Of a stretch of 64,000 nt of DNA, positions 36,708 through 48,342 are shown one piece after another. Within the stretch, counting starts at the first letter, position 1, and each line of letters begins with the position of its first letter. Position numbers and translations under genes: made by a program. Where the stretch lies: contig NZ_CP043959.1 of the NCBI RefSeq assembly GCF_008632955.1, positions 372,001-436,000 of the forward strand, in the 5' to 3' direction. Below the pieces are notes generated by a model. The model did no database searches, was not told where the DNA came from, and was given only the letters and a program-made list of their open reading frames with translations. This DNA comes from Streptomyces tendae (GTDB lineage Bacteria; Actinomycetota; Actinomycetes; Streptomycetales; Streptomycetaceae).

Positions 36708-37118
36708 GTGCCTCGCCCCTTGGGAGAACTCGAAGACGCGGTCATGACGCGGGTGTGGAAGTGGAACCGCCCCGTGACCGTTCGGGAAGTCCTGGAAGAT
36801 CTTCAGAAGGACCGGTCCATCGCGTACACCACGGTGATGACCGTTTTGGACAATCTCCATCAGAAGGGCTGGGTGCGCCGGGAGTCCGAAGGCCGTGCCT
36901 ATCGATATGAGGCCGTCTCCACTCGCGCCGCCTACGCCGCCGCCCTGATGAACGAGGCGTGGTCGCGGAGCGACAACGCCGCCGCCGCTCTCGTGGCGTT
37001 CTTCGGCATGATGAGCGAGGAACAGCGCCAGGCTCTCACGGACGCCATGCGGATCGTCCAGCTCCCGCAAACCCCTGACGACAACCCCGGCTCTCCCGAC
37101 GGTCCCGGCGGGCGATAG
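36708..37118 (+). CDS. BlaI/MecI/CopY-family transcriptional regulator
   Basis: 136-aa repressor. The winged helix covers residues 1-75 (PLGELEDAVMTRVWKWNRPVTVREVLEDL and AYTTVMTVLDNLHQKGWV), and a short helical dimerisation domain follows. No BlaR1/MecR1-type sensor protease gene is adjacent, so it may act with an unlinked partner or a different signal. It ends 9 bp before the argA start, but argA appears to have its own -10 box inside this gene's 3' end. Confidence 0.9.
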   Translation: MPRPLGELEDAVMTRVWKWNRPVTVREVLEDLQKDRSIAYTTVMTVLDNLHQKGWVRRESEGRAYRYEAVSTRAAYAAALMNEAWSRSDNAAAALVAFFGMMSEEQRQALTDAMRIVQLPQTPDDNPGSPDGPGGR

Positions 37119-37121
37119 CGT
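37116..37121 (+). promoter_or_regulatory. -10 box of a probable leaderless promoter (argA)
   Basis: TAGCGT overlapping the stop codon of the BlaI-like gene, 6 nt before ATG 37128. Confidence 0.55.
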
Positions 37122-37127
37122 CCGTCC

Positions 37128-37661
37128 ATGTCAGCAGACAGCCCCGAAGTCACCGCAAATGCCCTCTCCGTCCGACGGGCCCGCACCAGCGATGTGCCGG
37201 CCGTGCGCGACCTGCTGGACGACTACGTCCGCGAGGGCATCCTGCTCGACAAAGCGACGGTGACGCTTTACGAGGACATCCAGGAGTTCTGGGTCGCGGA
37301 ACGGGACGACAACGCGGAGGTCGTCGGCTGCGGCGCCCTGCACGTGATGTGGGAAGACCTCGCGGAAGTGCGCACTCTCGCCGTGAAGCCGGGTCTGAAG
37401 GGGGCCGGCGTCGGACACCGGCTGCTGGAGAAGTTGCTGCAGACCGCCCGCTGGCTCGGTGTTCGTCGCGTTTTCTGTCTGACCTTCGAAGTGGACTTCT
37501 TCGGCAAGCACGGCTTCGTGGAGATCGGTGAGACACCCGTCGACCGGGATGTGTACGCGGAGTTGCTCCGCTCCTATGACGAGGGTGTCGCGGAGTTCCT
37601 CGGTCTCGAACGCGTGAAACCGAACACCTTGGGCAACAGCCGGATGCTTCTGCATCTGTGA
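37128..37661 (+). CDS. argA: Amino-acid N-acetyltransferase, short GNAT-type ArgA
   Basis: N-acetylglutamate synthase of the single-domain actinobacterial class (M. tuberculosis Rv2747 type), first step of arginine synthesis. 177 aa; lacks the kinase-like domain of E. coli ArgA. GNAT features: VRRARTSDVPAVRDLL at the start, the acetyl-CoA loop LAVKPGLKGAGVGHRLLEKL near residue 85, and the family-specific FLTFEVDFFGKHGFVEIG region (here CLTFEVDFFGKHGF) and KPNTLGNSRMLLHL at the C-terminus. Leaderless start at 37128. Confidence 0.9.
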   Translation: MSADSPEVTANALSVRRARTSDVPAVRDLLDDYVREGILLDKATVTLYEDIQEFWVAERDDNAEVVGCGALHVMWEDLAEVRTLAVKPGLKGAGVGHRLLEKLLQTARWLGVRRVFCLTFEVDFFGKHGFVEIGETPVDRDVYAELLRSYDEGVAEFLGLERVKPNTLGNSRMLLHL

Positions 37662-37749
37662 TCTGCGCCGGGGCGCCCTATGCCGGTGCCCTATGTCCGA
37701 AACGCGCATGTTTCCGGGCCATGAGCGTGAGCCGGGCCTCTCCCGGGGG

Positions 37750-37810
37750 TTTGTGTTTTTACGTCAAAAGCGGTTTGCTTTCCGAGGTACTGCAGTACTG
37801 CATATAACAA
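37750..37810 (+). promoter_or_regulatory. A+T-rich lsr2 upstream region
   Basis: An unusually A/T-rich patch (GTTTTTACGTCAAAAGC, CATATAACAAG). It contains the palindrome GTACTGCAGTAC (37787-37798) and a direct repeat TACTGCA (37788-37794, 37796-37802). TTGCTT (37775-37780) and TATAAC (37803-37808) are promoter-like but 22 bp apart. Such DNA is what Lsr2 itself binds. Confidence 0.5.
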
Positions 37811-37874
37811 GGGGCGGCGATACGGCGGACGCCGGCTCACCCCGGCCCTCAAGTTATCGATGAAAGGAAATCCG

Positions 37875-38210
37875 GTGGCACAGAAGGTTCAGGTCCTTCT
37901 TGTCGACGACCTCGACGGCGGCGAGGCGGACGAGACCGTGACGTTCGCGTTGGACGGCAAGACCTACGAGATCGATCTCACCACCGCCAACGCGGAGAAG
38001 CTCCGCGGCCTTCTCGAGCCTTACGTGAAGGGTGGCCGTCGCACCGGGGGCCGCGCTTCCGGCGGGCGTGGAAAGGCGCGTTCCTCCTCCGGCGGCAGCC
38101 AGGACACCGCGGCGATCCGCGCCTGGGCCAAGGAGAACGGTTACGAGGTCAACGACCGCGGCCGCGTTCCCCAGTCCATCCGCGAGGCCTACGAGAAGGC
38201 CAACGGCTGA
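37875..38210 (+). CDS. lsr2: Lsr2 nucleoid-associated protein / xenogeneic silencer
   Basis: 111-aa histone-like protein that bridges A+T-rich DNA and silences acquired and specialised-metabolism genes. N-terminal beta-rich oligomerisation domain (AQKVQVLLVDDLDGGEADETV) to residue 50, a Gly/Arg/Ser linker, and a C-terminal DNA-binding domain with the minor-groove motif R95-G-R97 in NDRGRVP. GTG 37875 is preceded by GAAAGGA at 6-nt spacing. It lies upstream of clpC as in mycobacteria. Its 3' end overlaps the end of the convergent SCO3374-type gene by 22 bp. Confidence 0.96.
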   Translation: MAQKVQVLLVDDLDGGEADETVTFALDGKTYEIDLTTANAEKLRGLLEPYVKGGRRTGGRASGGRGKARSSSGGSQDTAAIRAWAKENGYEVNDRGRVPQSIREAYEKANG

Positions 38211-38863
38211 CCCTCCGCCCGCGCGGCGCCGCCCGCACCGGCCCGCCGCAGGCGGACCCGGTGGACCTGCGTCGCCACGGTGTTCACCAGCCGCACGAGG
38301 TTTGGGGGGCCGGCACCGTCCCCTCGCGAGCCCCTCGTGCCCATCGCCGACAGCGTCGGCAGCGAGGCCCCGGCCTCGCGCCCCGGTTCGGGGGGTCGCA
38401 GCCACACGGCGGCCCCCTGCGGACCGTCACCACCCCGGCCGCACCTCCCGGCGCTCCGGGCCTCGCCCGGCCCGGCCGCGGGCGCCCCGGGGACGGGGGC
38501 GTCCATGAAGCCGCCCTCGCCCACCGCCGCCAGGTCGAGGCCCGCCCCGCCCCACTCCAGCCACTCCAGCAGGCCCGGCAGCTCGCCCGCGCTTCCCGGG
38601 GCCACCAGGAGCCGCAGTCGGCCCGCCTGAAGGGCGACCGGAAAGCCCTGCCCGGCGGCGCCCAGACGCTCCAGTGCCACGCACCCCGCCTCCGCGGGCA
38701 CGTCCAGGACGTCGAAGGCCACCCCCACCACCAGCCGCGGCGGGACACCTGGCACCGTCGGCCAGCCCAGTACGTTCTCGTACCAGAGGCGTGTCCTGTC
38801 GCCCTGAGCGGACGCGGCCGGCCCTCGCGGGGGCGGGACGGTGACGGTGCGGGTGGCGGCCAT
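38189..38863 (-). CDS. SCO3374-type protein of unknown function
   Basis: 224 aa, Streptomyces-restricted family as I recall it, always between lsr2 and clpC. Visible features: WYENVLGWPTVPGVPPRLVVG near residue 28, a conserved AFDVLDVPAEAG, and LLVAPGSAGELPGLLEWLEWGG; the C-terminal third is Gly/Arg/Pro-rich. The N-terminal segment resembles the start of bifunctional primase-polymerase domains found in other Streptomyces proteins, without visible catalytic acids, so it may be a degenerate relative (inference). Its last 22 nt run antisense into lsr2. Confidence 0.65.
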   Translation of the reverse strand: MAATRTVTVPPPRGPAASAQGDRTRLWYENVLGWPTVPGVPPRLVVGVAFDVLDVPAEAGCVALERLGAAGQGFPVALQAGRLRLLVAPGSAGELPGLLEWLEWGGAGLDLAAVGEGGFMDAPVPGAPAAGPGEARSAGRCGRGGDGPQGAAVWLRPPEPGREAGASLPTLSAMGTRGSRGDGAGPPNLVRLVNTVATQVHRVRLRRAGAGGAARAEGQPLAFS

Positions 38864-39294
38864 GCCCGGCGCAACGGCCGACACCCCGTCGGGTTACGCT
38901 GGGTGCGCGGAAGTGTGCGGACGGTATCGAACAAGGGGGCGCGCGGGGGTGCGGCGGGGAGCAAGGTTGTTCGCCCGTAGCGGAGGGAACCCGTGCACTC
39001 GGCATGGACGGTCCGTAGCAGCGGGTAAGACATCCCTAGTGGGAGGGGGCGACACGCAGGGCGGGACGGCTCCCGTTCGCCACGGGCGTACTGGCGAAGG
39101 GGGTAACTGCCTGGCCTGCGGGAACATCGTCTCGCACCATCGGGTTGGAGCAGATGTCGGCGTGAGCGGGGTCAGGAGGCCATCGACGGTGTCGGCAGTT
39201 GGAATGAGCGGTCCCCGCTTGCGGGACTAAGCTGCGGAAGGACAGGGAGGGGAAGTTCCCCCCACTGCCTGACCGCTCTGAGGAGCGATTAACG
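38864..39294 (+). other. clpC upstream region
   Basis: About 430 bp between the divergent SCO3374-type gene and clpC. It contains the ClgR-like box at 39075-39088, a TAAGCT at 39228-39233 that could be a -10 element, and AGGAG before the clpC ATG. Short frames across it show no conserved protein sequence. Confidence 0.55.
39075..39088 (+). promoter_or_regulatory. Candidate ClgR box
   Basis: GTTCGC, 5 nt, GCG: this fits the ClgR recognition pattern described for Streptomyces clp and lon promoters. It lies 220 bp before clpC, a known class of ClgR target. Confidence 0.55.
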
Positions 39295-41820
<2,526 letters not shown>

Positions 41821-41842
41821 GCGTCCCGCTTCACGGCCAGTG

Positions 41843-41878
41843 AGAGGGGCCGGCACCCGGAAGGGTGCCGGCCCCTCT
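41843..41878. terminator. Bidirectional terminator after clpC
   Basis: Perfect 16-bp stem (41843-41858 with 41863-41878) closed by a GGAA tetraloop, between convergent genes. Confidence 0.9.
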
Positions 41879-41891
41879 GCTGTGTCCGGGG

Positions 41892-42557
41892 TCAGGACAG
41901 CTGGCCGTCGTAGTCCGGGAGCTTGAAGGCGCGCTCGGCATGGCCGCCCGAGAGGTCGGTGGCGCTGTTGCCGATGTTGGCGATGATCGTGTAGCCCTTG
42001 CGCTCGATGGCGACGCGCTGGGCCGTCTTGTAGTCGGCGACGTTCCTGAACAGGTCCAGGAAGCCGCGGACGTACAGGCCGGAGGACTCGTAGCCGGCGT
42101 GGTCGAGGTTCCACTCGGTGGGCGCGTGGATGATGCCGGGCCGGGCGGTGACGAAGAACAGGTCGACCCCGCGCTCCTCGGCGTACCGGGCGACCTCCAG
42201 GACCGGCTCGTTGGCGGGCTGGGGGAAGCTGAAGCCGAAGTCGGTCTCCAGGGCGGTGTTGTCGATGTCGAGGACGATGGCCTGCTTCTCGTCCGGCCGG
42301 GCGTCGGCGATCCGCTGCTTCACATAGGGCAGCGCCTGGTCCATGACCGCCTGGCAGTCGCGCTGCCAGGTGTCGTAGCCGACGTCCGCCGCGAGGGCGG
42401 CGGGAGCGGCCGGGGCGGCGGCCGGCGGGACGGCGGTGGCCGTCGCGGGCGTCGCGGTGGCGGGTGCGGCCTCGGCCGGTGCGGCGAGGGCCACCAGGGC
42501 GGTCGCGGAGACGGCGGTCACCGATACGCGGCGCAACCAGGGGCGTCGGCTTCTCAT
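41892..42557 (-). CDS. Secreted HAD-family acid phosphatase (class B / VSP-like)
   Basis: 221 aa with a clear Sec signal peptide: RRPWLRR, a hydrophobic stretch to residue 27 and an AEA-A cleavage site, followed by an Ala/Thr/Pro-rich linker. The catalytic domain has VLDIDNTALE (about residues 93-102), supplying the nucleophilic Asp and the DxDNT motif of class B and plant vegetative-storage-type phosphatases, FFVTARPG for motif II, and NIGNSATDLSGG for motif IV. Probably releases phosphate from external organic phosphates. ATG 42557 is preceded by GAGAGGACCCCC. Confidence 0.88.
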   Translation of the reverse strand: MRSRRPWLRRVSVTAVSATALVALAAPAEAAPATATPATATAVPPAAAPAAPAALAADVGYDTWQRDCQAVMDQALPYVKQRIADARPDEKQAIVLDIDNTALETDFGFSFPQPANEPVLEVARYAEERGVDLFFVTARPGIIHAPTEWNLDHAGYESSGLYVRGFLDLFRNVADYKTAQRVAIERKGYTIIANIGNSATDLSGGHAERAFKLPDYDGQLS

Positions 42558-42997
42558 GTCGTGGGGGTCCTCTCACGTCCGTGACGCTGCCAACATGTCG
42601 TGTGCATGCTCGTGTGCGAGGGTGACGCGAGGTGAACCGTAGGGTTACCGCACGGTAGGTGCCTAGAGGCCTGCGCCACATTTCTGCGGCACCGCATTCG
42701 GGCGGCCGGTGACATGGGGCACAGGAGCTACGTCACGTACGGCCCGGAATAGTAGGTAGACACCGAAACTACATCGGACATTCGTGGCGAAAACGTGGGC
42801 GAACGGCTTGAAATGGGGGATTCGCCCCCTGAGTGGCTTACGTCACGGGGTGTGCATTTCAGTCGGTATCTACGACTTTCGATCGTAGGTCACACCTTTG
42901 CGCCGTTATGGGCGAAAGGGTTACCACTGAATGGCCACCACGTCGCGGGCTTCGCGAGCAGGTGGCTCTCCTCTGTCCCCTCCCCCACGAGGTTTTG
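42558..42997 (+). other. Long structured leader/intergenic region upstream of the M23 peptidase
   Basis: 440 bp, notably A+T-richer than average from 42735 on. Hairpins on the sense strand: GGCGAA/TTCGCC (42798-42803, 42821-42826), overlapping an alternative GGGG/CCCC hairpin; a nested stem GGTGTG/CACACC (42849-42854, 42891-42896) enclosing CTACGA/TCGTAG (42870-42875, 42883-42888); and GCCACC/GGTGGC (42934-42939, 42961-42966) enclosing TCGCG/CGCGA. They suggest a regulatory 5' UTR, not a known riboswitch that I can name. Confidence 0.5.
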
Positions 42998-43735
42998 ATG
43001 TTCGAGCGCGTCACGTCCCGTTTCCCCCGTACGTCCGCCACCCGTACCCGTGCGGCCGTCCTGGCCGCCGGCCTGGGCACCTCGGTCGTCCTGGGAGCCG
43101 GGGTCGCGGCCGCCGTCGACACCACGGCCGCCTCCGGCGCGGCCGGCGCCGTGCAGGCGCAGGCGGCCGCCCAGTCCAAGGCCGCGGAGGTCCAGGCGAA
43201 GGCCGTCCAGGCGCAGGCCGCCAAGGCCCAGAAGGCCGCCGAGGCGAAGAAGGCCGCCGCCGCGAAGGCCGCCCAGGCGAAGAAGGCCGCCAAGGCCGCC
43301 GCCAAGAAGAAGGCCGCGTCCTGGATCGACCCGGTCAAGAGCTACAAGCTGTCGGCGAGCTTCGCGCAGAACGGCGGCATGTGGGCCCACAAGCACTCCG
43401 GCCAGGACTACGCCGTCCCGACCGGCACCCCGGTGATGGCCGCCCACGGCGGCACCGTCGTCAAGGCCGGCGGCAACGGCGCCGGTGACGGCCCCGCGTA
43501 CGGCAACGCCATCGTGATCAAGCACGGCAGCAAGACGTACTCCCAGTACGCCCACCTGTCGTCCGTGCACGTGAAGGTCGGCCAGGTCGTCAAGACCGGC
43601 CAGAAGATCGCCCTGTCCGGCAACACCGGCAACTCCAGCGGTCCCCACCTGCACTTCGAGATCCGCACCACCCCGAACTACGGCTCCGCCGTCAACCCCG
43701 TGACCTTCCTGCGCGGCCACGGCGTGACGGTCTGA
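42998..43735 (+). CDS. Secreted M23-family (LytM-type) metallopeptidase
   Basis: Peptidoglycan endopeptidase of 245 aa. An N-terminal export signal (basic start, hydrophobic 20-40, AVDTTAAS) leads into a 60-residue Ala/Lys/Gln helix that may be a coiled coil in the wall (QAKAVQAQAAKAQKAAEAKK). The catalytic domain has zinc motif HKHSGQDYAVPTG near residue 131 (HxxxD) and PHLHFEI near residue 217 (HxH). ATG 42998 is 9 nt after ACGAGG. Expression is probably controlled through the structured leader. Confidence 0.92.
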   Translation: MFERVTSRFPRTSATRTRAAVLAAGLGTSVVLGAGVAAAVDTTAASGAAGAVQAQAAAQSKAAEVQAKAVQAQAAKAQKAAEAKKAAAAKAAQAKKAAKAAAKKKAASWIDPVKSYKLSASFAQNGGMWAHKHSGQDYAVPTGTPVMAAHGGTVVKAGGNGAGDGPAYGNAIVIKHGSKTYSQYAHLSSVHVKVGQVVKTGQKIALSGNTGNSSGPHLHFEIRTTPNYGSAVNPVTFLRGHGVTV

Positions 43736-43760
43736 CCCGCGGGAAGCGGGCAGGTGTCCC

Positions 43761-43941
43761 CCTAGGGCCTGTCTGGCAATGTCCGTCTGCTGCGCGACGT
43801 CATGCACGCACTCTCGCCGCACCGGCCCCAGGCCCAAGTACAGCCAGTACGAGGGCCTGGGGCCGGCACGCCGAGAGCACGCACCTGACGCCGCGCCCCC
43901 GCCCTCCGGGCGACGACGGACATTGCCAGACAGGCCTTAGG
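43761..43941. mobile_element. 181-bp palindromic element, MITE-like
   Basis: Terminal inverted repeats of 27 bp with one mismatch (43761-43787 and 43915-43941; core TGTCTGGCAATGTCC). The inner arms also pair (CTCTCGCC...CCGGCCCCAGGCCC with its complement), so the whole element folds into one long imperfect hairpin around a short loop at about 43835-43852. It has no coding capacity. Its right end contains the TAA stop of the neighbouring tetR gene. Confidence 0.7.
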
Positions 43942-44521
43942 CCCCCGCGGAACCGCGGTGGGCCTGGGTGATCAGATCGACGGCGACCTCGAGGACGGCC
44001 TTGCGCTTCTCCTCGGGGTCGCTTTCGGTGTCCTGGAGGATGTGCATCCCCGCGTGCAGGGTGAGCAGGGCGCTGACGCAGCGCACCTGGTCGACCAGGT
44101 CGGCGTCCGGATCGGTGAGGATGTCCCGCAGTCCGAACATCCGGGTCTTGAACAGCTCGCCGATGCGCAGCTCGCGGATGGTCGCCTGGTTCTCCTGCAT
44201 GAAGCGGAAGAGCGGGGCCGCCGCCGCGAGTGCCTCGCTGTAGCGGCGCAGGATCTCCTGCTTGGTCTCCAGCGAGTGCGGCTGCTCCCGCCCCCAGGCG
44301 ATCAGGTCCTCCAGCGGCCGGGAGAGGTCCTCGAAGATGCTGACGAGGATCTCTTCCTTGGTCTTGAAGTGGTAGTAGAGCGCCGCCTTGGTGACGTCCA
44401 GCTGCTCGGCGATCTCGCGCAACGAGGTCTTCTCGTAGCCCTGCTCGGCGAAGAGTCCGAGGGCCACGTCCTGGATGCGCTGGCGGGTGTTCCCGCGGCG
44501 CCGCTGTCTGGTGCCGTCCAT
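43937..44521 (-). CDS. TetR-family repressor of the adjacent MFS transporter
   Basis: 194 aa. N-terminal helix-turn-helix (IQDVALGLFAEQGYEKTSLREIAEQLDVTKAALYYHFKTKEEIL), C-terminal ligand domain of unknown specificity. ATG 44521 is preferred because AGGAGG lies 12 nt upstream; ATG 44533 would touch it. The gene ends inside the terminal repeat of the palindromic element, so its last codon or two and stop may have been supplied by that element. Divergent from the transporter, sharing the operator at 44562-44630. Confidence 0.9.
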   Translation of the reverse strand: MDGTRQRRRGNTRQRIQDVALGLFAEQGYEKTSLREIAEQLDVTKAALYYHFKTKEEILVSIFEDLSRPLEDLIAWGREQPHSLETKQEILRRYSEALAAAAPLFRFMQENQATIRELRIGELFKTRMFGLRDILTDPDADLVDQVRCVSALLTLHAGMHILQDTESDPEEKRKAVLEVAVDLITQAHRGSAGA

Positions 44522-44561
44522 GGTGACGCCCATCCTCCTACTCGGACCCTCTTGACGAAAA

Positions 44562-44630
44562 CTTACTTGACGCCCGGCTAGTTACGCGACTAGCTTCCCA
44601 GTGTAGTGAACTAGCCGGTCGGCAAGTAAG
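44562..44630. promoter_or_regulatory. Divergent promoter/operator between tetR and the MFS gene
   Basis: Symmetric array: CTTACTTG (44562-44569), 4 nt, CCGGCTAG (44574-44581) mirrored by CTAGCCGG (44611-44618), 4 nt, CAAGTAAG (44623-44630). Rightward promoter: TTGACG (44567-44572), 18 bp, TAGCTT (44591-44596). Leftward: TTACTT (44629-44624), 18 bp, TACACT (44605-44600). A further repeat GCTAGT/ACTAGC (44577-44594) overlaps the rightward -10. Confidence 0.75.
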
Positions 44631-44633
44631 TAG

Positions 44634-46247
<1,614 letters not shown>

Positions 46248-46258
46248 GCAGAGAAGCG

Positions 46259-46287
46259 GCTTCCGGGGTGCCACGCGCCCCGGAAGC
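46259..46287. terminator. Bidirectional terminator, MFS gene / cseC
   Basis: Perfect 10-bp stem (46259-46268 with 46278-46287) and a 9-nt loop between two convergent genes. Confidence 0.75.
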
Positions 46288-46291
46288 GTGC

Positions 46292-47635
46292 TCACTGCCC
46301 CAGTACCGGATAGCTGCCCGTGTTCGTCGGGGCGTGTTCCGGGAGCCAGAGGACGGCGACGGCGCCCTCGGGCGGCGTGCCGTCAGGGGCACCCGCCGGG
46401 CGTACGTTGCGGAAGGTCAGCCGGGCGCCCAGGACCCGGGCCTGGCCGGCCGCGATGGTCAGGCCCAGGCCGTGGCCCCGGCCCGCCCGGTCCGCGCTGC
46501 CGGTGCGGAACCGGCTCGGCCCCTCGGCGAGCAGGTCCTCCGGGAAGCCGGGCCCGTGGTCGCGGACCCGGACGACCCGGCCCTCCACGGTGACCTCGAT
46601 GGGCGGCGCCCCGTGCCGTGCGGCGTTGGCCAGCAGGTTGAACAGCACCCGCTCCAGCCGCCGGGGATCGGTGGTGACCTCGGACTCGTGCACCACGCGC
46701 ACGGTGGCGTCCGGGTCCTTCGCCGCGACCCGCCGGGCGACGAACTCGCCGAGCAGGATGTCCTGCAGCTCGGCCCGTTCGGAGGCGCTGTCGAGCCGGG
46801 CGACCTCCAGGACGTCCTCGACGAGGGTGCGCATCGCCTTGGCACGGTCCTGCACCAGCTCCGTGGGCCGGCCCGGCGGCAGCAGTTCCGCCGCGGTGAG
46901 CAGGCCGGTCACCGGGGTGCGCAGCTCGTGGGCGATGTCGGCGGTCACCCGGCGTTCCGCCTCCAGCCGCTGGCGCAGCGCGTCCGCCATCGCGTCCACC
47001 GCGCTGGCGAGGTCGTCGGTCTCGTCCCGCACCACCCCGCCGATGGCGTCCCGCACCCGGACGTCCGTCTCGCCCCCCGCGACCCGGTTGGCGGCGGTGG
47101 CCGCCTTGCGCAGCCGCCGCGACAGATGCCCGCCGATGAGGACGCCGAGCGCGCAGCCGCCCAGGACGGTGGCGAGGGAGCCGATCCACAGGGCCTGGTC
47201 GAGGTCCTTGAGGATGTCCGAGCTGCGGTCGGTGAAGCCGGAGTGCAGCGACATCACGTGCCCGTTCTTCAGCGGCACCGCCGCCCAGATGTCCGGCGCC
47301 CCGCCCCGGTCGGCCACGTAGGTCGCCCGGCGGCCCTCGTCGACCTTGGTCCGCAGCTCCCGGGGCAGCTGGGGGTCGTCGATCTTGGTATTGGGGAAGT
47401 TCAGCCGTCCGGACAGCTCGTAGTTGCGCTGCGCGACCATGATGCGCTCGTCGGCCAGGTCGCGCGCGTTGTCCAGCATCGACACCCGGGCCGCGTTGTG
47501 CACCACCAGGCTCAGCGCGATCGCCACCAGTGCCCCGACCAGCGCGATCGCCGCGCTGAGCTTCCACCTCAGGCCGGCGCCGATGCCCGCCCGCCGGACA
47601 AGCGTCGTCACCAGGCGCCGGACATACCCACGCAT
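46292..47635 (-). CDS. cseC: Sensor histidine kinase CseC of the cell-envelope stress system
   Basis: 447-aa kinase: membrane segments at about residues 25-47 and 155-177 enclose an extracytoplasmic sensor domain, followed by HAMP (RRLRKAATAANRVAGGETDVRV), a HisKA box with His236 in TADIAHELRTPVTG, N box NLLANAARHG and G boxes DHGPGFPEDLL and GRGHGLGLTIA. In S. coelicolor CseC responds to cell-wall antibiotics such as vancomycin and lysozyme-type damage and activates CseB. ATG 47635, 8 bp after the cseB stop. Confidence 0.93.
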   Translation of the reverse strand: MRGYVRRLVTTLVRRAGIGAGLRWKLSAAIALVGALVAIALSLVVHNAARVSMLDNARDLADERIMVAQRNYELSGRLNFPNTKIDDPQLPRELRTKVDEGRRATYVADRGGAPDIWAAVPLKNGHVMSLHSGFTDRSSDILKDLDQALWIGSLATVLGGCALGVLIGGHLSRRLRKAATAANRVAGGETDVRVRDAIGGVVRDETDDLASAVDAMADALRQRLEAERRVTADIAHELRTPVTGLLTAAELLPPGRPTELVQDRAKAMRTLVEDVLEVARLDSASERAELQDILLGEFVARRVAAKDPDATVRVVHESEVTTDPRRLERVLFNLLANAARHGAPPIEVTVEGRVVRVRDHGPGFPEDLLAEGPSRFRTGSADRAGRGHGLGLTIAAGQARVLGARLTFRNVRPAGAPDGTPPEGAVAVLWLPEHAPTNTGSYPVLGQ

Positions 47636-47643
47636 CCGTTCGC

Positions 47644-48342
47644 TCAGGCCTTCAACTTGTAGCCGAAGCCGCGGACCGTCTCGATGCGGTCCTGGCCGAT
47701 CTTCGCCCGCAGGCGCTGCACATGGACGTCGACGACCCGGGTGTCCCCGCCCCAGCCGTACTCCCAGACCCGTTCCAGCAGCTTGTCGCGGGAGAGCACG
47801 GTGCCCGGCGCCGCGGAGAACTCCAGCAGCAGCCGCATCTCGGTCGGGGTCAGCGCCACCGGCTCGCCCGCCTTGCGCACCTCCATACCCTCGGTGTCGA
47901 CCACCAGTTCGCCGAACGCCAGGACGGCGCCGACGTCCTCTGCGTCCCGCCCCTGTCCGGCCCCGCCCGCCCGCTCGAAGCGGCGCAGCACCGCGCGGAT
48001 CCGGGCGACCAGGACGGCGGCGTCGAACGGCTTGGTCACGTAGTCGTCGGCACCCGCCTCCAGGCCCAGCACCACGTCGATGGCGTCGGCGCGGGCCGAC
48101 AGCATGATCACCGGCACCATCGACTCGTCCCGGATCCGCCGGCACAGGCTGACCCCGTCCAGCCCGGGCACCATGACGTCGAGGAGCGCGATGTCCGGCC
48201 GGTCGGCGCGGAACGCCTCCAGGCCCGACAGCCCGTCGGGCATCGCGGTGACCGCGAAGCCGTCCCGCTCCAGGGTGAGCTGGGTGGCCTCGCGAATGAC
48301 GTCGTCGTCCTCGACGAACAGGACGTGGGTCTGGTCTGCCAT
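47644..48342 (-). CDS. cseB: OmpR-family response regulator CseB
   Basis: 232 aa: receiver domain with Asp55 (IALLDVMVPGLDG) and Lys in DDYVTKPF, then a winged-helix DNA-binding domain (PVALTPTEMRLLLEF...GDTRVVDVHVQRLRAKIG). In S. coelicolor phospho-CseB activates the sigE promoter, so it controls its own operon. ATG 48342 is preceded by GAGAGCAGCGGG. A 166-bp gap separates it from cseA, longer than the other junctions of the operon. Confidence 0.94.
   Translation of the reverse strand: MADQTHVLFVEDDDVIREATQLTLERDGFAVTAMPDGLSGLEAFRADRPDIALLDVMVPGLDGVSLCRRIRDESMVPVIMLSARADAIDVVLGLEAGADDYVTKPFDAAVLVARIRAVLRRFERAGGAGQGRDAEDVGAVLAFGELVVDTEGMEVRKAGEPVALTPTEMRLLLEFSAAPGTVLSRDKLLERVWEYGWGGDTRVVDVHVQRLRAKIGQDRIETVRGFGYKLKA

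Noticed and set aside
38841..39230. Possible 129-codon gene upstream of clpC
   Set aside because: No ribosome binding site, no recognisable protein features, and it spans the likely clpC promoter region.
42735..42997. ydaO-type c-di-AMP riboswitch before the M23 peptidase gene
   Set aside because: The conserved GTGAATC and GTCAGCTAACC segments of that class are not present, despite strong local secondary structure.
42833..42997. N-terminal extension of the M23 peptidase from 42833
   Set aside because: The signal peptide begins at ATG 42998 with its own ribosome binding site; the upstream stretch is better explained as structured leader.
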